From assembly GCA_963623095.1 (NCBI GenBank), contig CAVFKD010000038.1, forward strand, positions 1-11,001: a stretch of 11,001 nt of DNA. The letters are read 5' to 3'. This DNA is from UBA3210 sp963623095. Its GTDB lineage: Bacteria > Bacillota_I > Bacilli_A > RFN20 > CAG-449. The position numbers and the translations under genes are program-made. The notes beneath the pieces are model-generated. The model saw nothing but the letters and a program-made list of their open reading frames with translations. It was not told where the DNA came from and searched no databases. The stretch's first letter is position 1. Each line of letters opens with the position of its first letter. Shown piece after piece: positions 7,100 through 11,001 of this stretch.

Positions 7100-8464
7100 T
7101 TATTCACCCTCCTTAGATTCAGGATCTTTGGATTTTTTCTTGAATAATGATAGTTTCTTCTTTTCTTCTTTTTCTAATGTTTTTTCGTTATTTTCTAATT
7201 GTTTAGATAAATCTTTTTTTAACGATGCAAAATGAGATTCAATATCATCAACAGTTAATAACTGAGGTTCAATATGAATAGCATGTTCTTTTTTCTCTTC
7301 TTTATCAGATTCTGTTATTAAATTGTTATGTTCATCTAAGTTAATAACTTGTAATTCAAGTAATGTACGACTATCACCATGTAAGAATGATTCTTTCTTT
7401 GGTGATTCATGATATGAAACAAAGACGATAAAGCCAATTAATAAACCAAGGTAGAAAGTTACACCTCTCCAAAGAAGAATTAACGCGGATATATCACCAG
7501 TTGATGCACCAACGAAGAATGATCCTCCAAACATGAATTGGAAGACAAGTTCCGCGCCGCCGGAAGCACCAGGAATTGGTACCATTGAAGTAATACAGCT
7601 TGTTAATAAAGTCATTGATGTAGCATTAATAAAATTAATTACTTCATTTGTATTGGAGAATTGTAATCCCATACTTTTCGCGATGAAATAAGGAACGCAG
7701 TTAGAAAGAATTAATTCAACAATAAATAATAATCCTGTTGATAATAATACAGGCCAGTTTTGTAATAATCTTTTAAATTCAATTCTAAATGTTTCAACTT
7801 TAGTATTGAGTTTTAAGATACGTTCTTCTTTGTTTTTAATAATATGTAATTTTGCGAGTAATCCAATTCCGTATTTAATACAGAAATTATGAAGTCTTTT
7901 ACTAAATGCGAGGAAGAATAATCCAACAATAACTAATAAGTTAATAACAAACCCAATTATTGATAAAGCGACAATAGAAAAGTTCCATCCAAAGATATTA
8001 ATAGATGAAGTAGCCGCGGCTAGTTCATTGAATTTAAATAAGAATATTCCTGTAGAAAATAATACTAATGCGATTTGGAAAATAATAAAACGCATAAATA
8101 AAATAGATGCTGCATTAGTCATCTTTACGCCTTGTTTTGAAAAAGTATAAGCTTGGACAAATTGTCCTCCTGAACTACTTGGAGTTATATCAGAAAAGAA
8201 AACACCAATCATGACATTTAAAATTGATTTATCAAAACGATAGTTTCTTTTATACATTCTTGTGAGAATAAATAAAACTAAAGCTTCAATTATATAAACA
8301 AGTATCATTACTCCAATTGCAATAAAGATATATTTTAAATCACATGTAGAGAGTGCTTCAAAAACCGCGGCAGGATCTTGTTTTAAAACAAAATAAACTG
8401 CGAGCGCGGAGACAATAACTAATATCGAGATGTAAAGAATATACTTTTTCGCTGTTTTTGTCAT
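7100..8464 (-). CDS. Flippase-like integral membrane protein (lysylphosphatidylglycerol synthase TM domain / UPF0104 family)
   Basis: A 454-residue polytopic protein of the family that includes the transmembrane domain of MprF-type enzymes; members are thought to move lipid-linked substrates across the membrane. Hydrophobic segments lie near 8-27, 45-68, 82-92, 118-145, 163-187, 238-258, 280-298 and 326-350. Family motifs are SDITPSSSGGQFVQAYTF (91-108) and PIPGASGGAE (296-305). The MprF catalytic synthase domain is absent; instead residues 353-454 form a long, highly charged, Lys/Glu-rich tail, probably cytoplasmic. It is the first gene of the operon, 1 nt before the glycosyltransferase, suggesting that the pair make and translocate a membrane glycolipid. 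The ATG at 8464 with AAAGAGG at 8470-8476 is preferred; an upstream in-frame start near 8521 would place coding sequence across the promoter. Confidence 0.82.
   Translation of the reverse strand: MTKTAKKYILYISILVIVSALAVYFVLKQDPAAVFEALSTCDLKYIFIAIGVMILVYIIEALVLFILTRMYKRNYRFDKSILNVMIGVFFSDITPSSSGGQFVQAYTFSKQGVKMTNAASILFMRFIIFQIALVLFSTGIFLFKFNELAAATSSINIFGWNFSIVALSIIGFVINLLVIVGLFFLAFSKRLHNFCIKYGIGLLAKLHIIKNKEERILKLNTKVETFRIEFKRLLQNWPVLLSTGLLFIVELILSNCVPYFIAKSMGLQFSNTNEVINFINATSMTLLTSCITSMVPIPGASGGAELVFQFMFGGSFFVGASTGDISALILLWRGVTFYLGLLIGFIVFVSYHESPKKESFLHGDSRTLLELQVINLDEHNNLITESDKEEKKEHAIHIEPQLLTVDDIESHFASLKKDLSKQLENNEKTLEKEEKKKLSLFKKKSKDPESKEGE
7108..7114 (-). promoter_or_regulatory. Shine-Dalgarno that selects the ATG start of the glycosyltransferase
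   Basis: A full AAGGAGG on the minus strand ends directly at an in-frame GTG (7107) and is 9 bases from the ATG at 7098. Zero spacing rules out the GTG. The site lies within the last codons of the upstream membrane protein gene. Confidence 0.8.
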
Positions 8465-8469
8465 AACTA

Positions 8470-8476
8470 CCTCTTT
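8470..8476 (-). promoter_or_regulatory. Shine-Dalgarno of the flippase-like gene
   Basis: AAAGAGG on the minus strand sits 5 bases before the ATG at 8464. The spacing is shorter than the 9 bases used by the other genes in this operon. No comparable site precedes the upstream in-frame start near 8521, so 8464 is favoured. Confidence 0.55.
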
Positions 8477-8495
8477 TATAAGTATAATACTTATA
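8477..8495. promoter_or_regulatory. Perfect dyad over the start point of the minus strand operon
   Basis: Arms TATAAGTAT (8477-8485) and ATACTTATA (8487-8495) are perfect inverse complements around one base. The dyad reaches from the -10 element across the predicted start point to the edge of the ribosome binding site. A repressor operator is the natural reading, but no regulator gene is in the window. Confidence 0.45.
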
Positions 8496-8521
8496 ATAGT
8501 TAAATTGTAGTTTACAATCAA
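8493..8521 (-). promoter_or_regulatory. Promoter of the flippase-glycosyltransferase-recX-yhaM operon
   Basis: On the minus strand, TTGATT (8521-8516) is followed after 17 bases by TATTAT (8498-8493). A second overlapping reading is TTGTAA (8517-8512), 16 bases, TATAAG (8495-8490). Either gives a start point near 8484-8486, about 20 nt before the ATG. No other promoter-sized gap exists down to 4208, so the four genes probably form one transcript. Confidence 0.5.
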
Positions 8522-8551
8522 GAAAAAGCTTTCTTATGAAAGAAAAATACC

Positions 8552-8573
8552 TCTAATTTATGTATAAATTAGA
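8552..8573. promoter_or_regulatory. 22-bp perfect dyad upstream of the flavin reductase gene, candidate operator
   Basis: Arms TCTAATTTAT (8552-8561) and ATAAATTAGA (8564-8573) are perfect inverse complements separated by GT. The dyad covers the expected -35 region of the promoter whose -10 is at 8584-8589. The right end also forms half of a direct repeat TTAGATT at 8569-8575 and 8578-8584, spaced 9 bp. Size and placement suit a dimeric regulator; the identity is unknown. Confidence 0.5.
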
Positions 8574-8583
8574 TTTCTTAGAT

Positions 8584-8589
8584 TATAAT
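8584..8589 (+). promoter_or_regulatory. -10 element of the flavin reductase promoter
   Basis: A perfect TATAAT at 8584-8589 has no good -35 at 16-18 bases; that position lies in the dyad 8552-8573. The predicted start near 8596 would place the AAAGGAGG ribosome binding site (8595-8602) almost at the 5' end of the message, 10 bases before the ATG at 8613. An activator-dependent or very short-leader promoter is possible. Confidence 0.45.
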
Positions 8590-8612
8590 ATTTTAAAGGA
8601 GGCAATTATAAA

Positions 8613-9176
8613 ATGAAAAATTTTGGACCACAAACTTACTTTTTCCCTTTACCTGTATTAATTATTTCCACATATGATGAAAATAATATACCTAATGCAA
8701 TGAATGCAGCATGGGGAGGAATCCATGATACTAATCAAGTACATCTATGCTTAAGCACAGATCATAAAACAACTGAAAACATTGTTAAAAAAGGGGCTTT
8801 TTGCATTAGTTTCGCGACTAAAGAGCTACTTGTTGAATCTGATTATTTTGGTGTAAAATCAGGAGTCAAAGTTCCTAATAAGATTGAAAAAGCTAACTTG
8901 CATGTTATTAAATCTGAACATGTAGACGCACCTATAATTGAAGAATATCCTGTTACATTAGAATGTAAAGTACATTCATTAAATGAAGTTGATGGAACAA
9001 CATATTTAGTCGGTGATATTATCAATGTAGTTGCGAATGAAAAAGTATTAGATGAAAATGGTAAAATCGATGTAACTAAATGTAATTTCATCACTTATGA
9101 TTCATCTAAACATCAATATATTGTTTTAGGTGAAGTAGTAGGTCACGCATTTAAAGATGGCTTAAAAATCAAATAA
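8613..9176 (+). CDS. Flavin reductase family protein (FMN-binding split barrel)
   Basis: A 187-residue soluble protein of the flavoredoxin/flavin reductase-like group, which bind FMN in a split beta-barrel and transfer electrons or reduce flavins with NAD(P)H. Family features are PLPVLIISTYDENNIPNAMNA (12-32), the first strands of the barrel with the N-A-x-x-A-A-W context at 28-34, the strand VHLCLSTDHKTTENI (43-57) with the conserved T-x-x-N contact region, FCISFATKELL (63-73) and YLVGDIINVVANE (131-143). GVKVPNKIEKANL (84-96) fits the loop seen in flavoredoxins. Length is typical. It is a single gene, divergent from the membrane operon and convergent with the MATE gene, with a putative operator upstream. 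The physiological electron partner is not evident. Confidence 0.88.
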   Translation: MKNFGPQTYFFPLPVLIISTYDENNIPNAMNAAWGGIHDTNQVHLCLSTDHKTTENIVKKGAFCISFATKELLVESDYFGVKSGVKVPNKIEKANLHVIKSEHVDAPIIEEYPVTLECKVHSLNEVDGTTYLVGDIINVVANEKVLDENGKIDVTKCNFITYDSSKHQYIVLGEVVGHAFKDGLKIK

Positions 9177-9217
9177 ATCTTCGTAAAATGTAATCGAATA
9201 CACAAAACGAAGGTTTT
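9177..9217 (+). terminator. Weak hairpin after the flavin reductase gene
   Basis: ATCTTCGT (9177-9184) pairs with ACGAAGGT (9207-9214, one G-U), enclosing a smaller TGTA/TACA stem, followed by a short T run (9214-9217). It begins directly after the stop codon. It is weaker than the next hairpin and may act as a first pause or be dispensable. Confidence 0.4.
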
Positions 9218-9221
9218 AATA

Positions 9222-9258
9222 AAAAATAGATCAAGTTTATTATTCTTGATCTATTTTT
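9222..9258. terminator. Bidirectional terminator between the flavin reductase and MATE genes
   Basis: A perfect 14-bp stem, AAAAATAGATCAAG (9222-9235) and CTTGATCTATTTTT (9245-9258), has a 9-base loop and T runs on both strands. It lies between the convergent genes and can end both transcripts. Confidence 0.85.
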
Positions 9259-9263
9259 ATTTT

Positions 9264-10616
9264 CTATTCATTTTCCATTCCTTTAGTCAGTTTTTTATAA
9301 TAATAAATAAAGCATGGAATTTCTAATAAAGCACTTAATATCCATGAACAAATATAAAGTAAATATAATGATTCAATTGTATGATAATACGCGAATACTG
9401 TATATACCCAAACAATTCTAAATACGCAGACACCAAATACTTCTAAAACCATTGGTAAGAAGGTTTTCCCAAGTCCCCTGCTGGCTGCGATTGCAGAATC
9501 CATTAACGCTGAAACAAAGTAAGAATACCCCATTATTCTAAGTCTTTGCATACCCGCGGAAATAGTTGCTTCATCATAAGTAAATAACATCAATGCTGGT
9601 CGACCACCTAATTCTAAAAATAATCCGATGATTAATCCAACACCTAAAGAATATACCGCGGAAATTAGATATGTATGTAAAATCCTTTTCTTTTTACCCG
9701 CGCCATAATTTTGTCCAATAAAGGAACTTCCTGCATAATAGAAAGCCGCCATTACATCATAAACTAATGCATCGTAGTTACTTGCCGCGGAATTACCATT
9801 AACCATAACTATATCAAATGTGTTAACGCTACCCTGTATAAACAAATTTGCTACCGCGAATATTGCGTTTTGTAAAGAAGCAGGAATACCGATTCTTAAT
9901 AGATCAATAGTGTCTTTTTGATTAGGTCTTATTTCTTTTATTTTAAGTTTAAATTCATCATTTCTACGAAGTAATGATATTAATATTAAAGCCATTGATA
10001 AATATTGAGAAATGCTACTTGCAAGGGCAACACCTAATACATTTAAGTTACATACCGCGACAAAGAATAGATTTAAGCCAATATTTAATGCTCCAGCGAT
10101 GGCTAAGAAGATTAAAGGTCTTTTTGTATCACCTAACGCGGAATATATCGCATTACCATAGTTATATAAAGCAACTCCTGGCATACCAATTAAATAGACG
10201 CAGAAATATAATCTTGCATCATTAAATACCTCACTTTTAGTGCCTAATAATGATAATAATGGATAAGATAAACTTATACCTAATACTCCAAATAATAAGC
10301 CTATTATAAAGCAAAGCAAGAAGCCATTATGAATTGTAATATGAATCTTTTCGTTATTCTTTTGGCCAATAGCTTTCGCAACTATGACGTTAACCGCATT
10401 ACCCATTCCAATCATAATCCCGGTGAATAAAGAAATTAATATTGAAGTAGAACCAACCGCGCCAATGGAATTATCTTTACCGAATTGACCAACGACAATA
10501 ATATCAGATAAATTAAATAAAACTTGTAAGAAGTTAGATAACATTAAAGGTAATGAAAACAAAAATATTTGTTTCCACAAATTTCCTTTTGTCATGTCTA
10601 AACTTTTACTAGCCAT
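9264..10616 (-). CDS. MATE-family efflux transporter
   Basis: A 450-residue inner membrane exporter of the multidrug and toxic compound extrusion family, which expel cationic drugs, dyes or metabolites using Na+ or H+ gradients. It starts with DMTKGNLWKQIFLFSLPLML (7-26), the common opening of Bacillota MATE proteins, and continues with about twelve hydrophobic helices in two six-helix halves. Hallmarks are FNLSDIIVVGQFG (34-46) in helix 1, NAIYSALGDTKRPL (155-168), the second-half start LLRIGIPASLQNA (239-251), FIGQNYGAGKKKR (299-311) and AASRGLGKTFLP (377-388). Length is normal. The start at 10616 has GAGG at 10623-10626, 6 bases upstream. It is a single gene ending at the bidirectional terminator, with its own promoter and overlapping dyad. 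The substrate cannot be told; other exporter roles within the MOP superfamily are possible but less likely. Confidence 0.93.
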   Translation of the reverse strand: MASKSLDMTKGNLWKQIFLFSLPLMLSNFLQVLFNLSDIIVVGQFGKDNSIGAVGSTSILISLFTGIMIGMGNAVNVIVAKAIGQKNNEKIHITIHNGFLLCFIIGLLFGVLGISLSYPLLSLLGTKSEVFNDARLYFCVYLIGMPGVALYNYGNAIYSALGDTKRPLIFLAIAGALNIGLNLFFVAVCNLNVLGVALASSISQYLSMALILISLLRRNDEFKLKIKEIRPNQKDTIDLLRIGIPASLQNAIFAVANLFIQGSVNTFDIVMVNGNSAASNYDALVYDVMAAFYYAGSSFIGQNYGAGKKKRILHTYLISAVYSLGVGLIIGLFLELGGRPALMLFTYDEATISAGMQRLRIMGYSYFVSALMDSAIAASRGLGKTFLPMVLEVFGVCVFRIVWVYTVFAYYHTIESLYLLYICSWILSALLEIPCFIYYYKKLTKGMENE

Positions 10617-10639
10617 AATTCACCTCTTTTGACAAGATA

Positions 10640-10663
10640 ATATTTTATCACTTAATAAAATAT
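10640..10663. promoter_or_regulatory. Dyad covering the MATE promoter, candidate operator
   Basis: Arms ATATTTTAT (10640-10648) and ATAAAATAT (10655-10663) are perfect inverse complements separated by 6 bases. The dyad fills the spacer and covers the -10 element, the usual place for a repressor such as a TetR or MarR protein. No such gene is in the window. Confidence 0.45.
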
Positions 10664-10669
10664 CTACAA
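10642..10669 (-). promoter_or_regulatory. Extended -10 promoter of the MATE gene
   Basis: On the minus strand, TTGTAG (10669-10664), a 16-base spacer and TAAAAT (10647-10642), with an upstream TG giving TGATAAAAT. The layout is the same as the hit promoter: a TTGTA-type -35, 16 bases, and an extended TAAAAT. Confidence 0.5.
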
Positions 10670-10690
10670 GAAAATTAATCTAAAATATCA

Positions 10691-10825
10691 ATGAGTATTT
10701 CTAAAATAGTAGCTTTAGGTGTTTCATTATTCTTCTTATTCAAAAAGAAACATGTTTATTATTATTTTAAAAAGCAAAGAAAACATAGAATAGTTATCAA
10801 TAAATTAGGCAAATTACGAAAATGA
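10691..10825 (+). CDS. Candidate small protein with hydrophobic N-terminus and basic tail
   Basis: An ATG-TGA frame of 44 codons, beginning MSISKIVALGVSLFFLFKKK. Residues 6-17 are hydrophobic; the remaining 27 are rich in Lys and Arg (KKQRKHRIVINKLGKLRK), which would suit a small membrane-associated peptide. There is no Shine-Dalgarno upstream, unlike every confident gene in this window, and no clear promoter. I do not recognise the sequence. It may be a chance frame in AT-rich DNA. Confidence 0.25.
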   Translation: MSISKIVALGVSLFFLFKKKHVYYYFKKQRKHRIVINKLGKLRK

Positions 10826-10832
10826 ATATCAT

Positions 10833-10861
10833 TTGACAAAAATCTCTATTTACTATAGACT
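10833..10861 (+). promoter_or_regulatory. Consensus -35 promoter for a short RNA or a downstream leader
   Basis: A perfect TTGACA (10833-10838), a 17-base spacer and TAGACT (10856-10861). The predicted start is near 10868. No ribosome binding site or start codon with a credible frame follows before the strong terminator at 10904-10931. Confidence 0.5.
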
Positions 10862-10867
10862 AGATTT

Positions 10868-10931
10868 GTAAACAGGGACTAAGTTGAATCTTTGTTACTT
10901 AACGAGAATCGTTGTCGCGATTCTCTTTTTT
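10868..10931 (+). ncRNA. Predicted short RNA (about 64 nt), antisense to a small ORF or a terminated leader
   Basis: The segment lies between the TTGACA promoter and the intrinsic terminator. It would contain an unpaired 5' part and end in the terminator hairpin. Its 3' half (10899-10931) is antisense to the last third of the small minus strand ORF at 10899-10985. It could be an antisense regulator, or the attenuated leader of a gene to the right of the window. I recognise no known RNA family. Confidence 0.35.
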
Positions 10932-10985
10932 GTTAAGTTCTTTAAGAATAAATAATATTAAGATTAAGACTATAATATCATCCAT
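10899..10985 (-). CDS. Candidate 28-residue hydrophobic peptide, possible type I toxin-like
   Basis: On the minus strand an ATG-TAA frame encodes MDDIIVLILILFILK followed by a polar, charged tail rich in Asn, Asp, Lys, Glu and Arg. Residues 4-14 are entirely hydrophobic. A partial Shine-Dalgarno AGGT lies 7 bases before the ATG, and an in-frame TAG stands four codons upstream, so the frame is closed. Its 3' part is overlapped by a predicted antisense transcript. Shape and layout resemble small membrane toxins of type I systems, but no family is recognised and chance is a real alternative because Ile and Leu codons are AT-rich. Confidence 0.3.
   Translation of the reverse strand: MDDIIVLILILFILKELNKKENRDNDSR
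10904..10931 (+). terminator. Strong intrinsic terminator (or attenuator)
   Basis: GAGAATCG (10904-10911) and CGATTCTC (10918-10925) form a perfect 8-bp stem with a 6-base loop, followed by six Ts. An outer pairing ACTTAAC (10897-10903) with GTTAAGT (10932-10938) could extend the structure. GAATC at 10886-10890 could compete for the 3' arm. Confidence 0.8.
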
Positions 10986-11001
10986 AACATCGACCTACTT
11001 T

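Noticed and set aside
8464..8521. Start of the flippase-like gene near 8521, adding 19 residues
   Set aside because: The extension would be encoded by the predicted promoter and dyad, and there is no ribosome binding site upstream of it.
8843..9094. An 83-codon frame antisense to the flavin reductase gene
   Set aside because: No ribosome binding site, no recognisable motif, and fully contained in a well-supported gene.
9974..10225. An 83-codon + strand frame inside the MATE gene
   Set aside because: It is a shadow of the transporter gene with no start signal and a sequence with no protein-like pattern.
10629..10661. A perfect TTGACA on the + strand at 10629-10634 as promoter for the small ORF at 10691
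   Set aside because: No good -10 lies at 16-18 bases; the only TAAAAT (10656-10661) is 21 bases away. It is probably a by-product of the region before the MATE gene.
1..11001. CRISPR array, insertion sequence, tRNA or rRNA, or TGA recoded as tryptophan
   Set aside because: No regularly spaced repeats, terminal inverted repeats with a transposase, or cloverleaf sequences were seen. Tryptophan is TGG in the confident genes, and they end at TAA or TAG without needing read-through.

Overview
The window comes from a very AT-rich, low-GC Gram-positive-type bacterium. Short Met-Lys-Lys lipoprotein signals, strong AGGAGG ribosome binding sites, TTG/TATAAT-like promoters and the gene set (parvulin-type lipoprotein, YhaM, RecX, HIT protein, GT4 glycolipid-type glycosyltransferase) all point to Bacillota/Mollicutes-related Bacilli, perhaps an uncultured gut Erysipelotrichia or RF39-like lineage; that placement is inference. 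Tryptophan is encoded by TGG and no confident gene needs TGA read through, so the standard bacterial code fits.

Layout. Positions 1-302 are a gene-free, very AT-rich leader with two short perfect dyads and a good promoter. It feeds a two-gene + strand operon (303-3656) of large secreted lipoproteins. The first has a recognisable parvulin peptidyl-prolyl isomerase domain that seems interrupted by a long insertion; the second looks like a partner or degenerate relative without the catalytic core. A strong terminator ends the operon. A monocistronic HIT-family hydrolase gene follows (3754-4170), sharing a bidirectional terminator with a tightly packed minus strand operon that is read 8464 to 4208: flippase-like membrane protein, GT4 glycosyltransferase, recX, yhaM. 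The gaps there are +1, -23 and -17 nt, and each downstream gene has its Shine-Dalgarno inside or right at the end of the gene before it. A divergent promoter region (8465-8612) with two perfect dyads separates this operon from a flavin reductase-like gene on the + strand. That gene converges on a MATE-family exporter gene (minus strand), which has a dyad lying over its extended -10 promoter.

The right edge (10617-11001) has no large gene. It holds two candidate small ORFs for hydrophobic peptides and a compact promoter-terminator unit predicted to make an RNA of about 64 nt. That RNA would be antisense to the 3' half of the minus strand small ORF, an arrangement like a type I toxin-antitoxin locus. 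This is the most speculative and the most unusual item.

Functionally, the lipoprotein pair would act in folding or quality control of exported proteins, and the glycosyltransferase and flippase-like protein in membrane glycolipid or surface polymer synthesis. They are co-transcribed with a recombination regulator and an exoribonuclease. The flavin reductase and MATE pump look like separately regulated single genes. No rRNA, tRNA, insertion sequence or CRISPR array was found.
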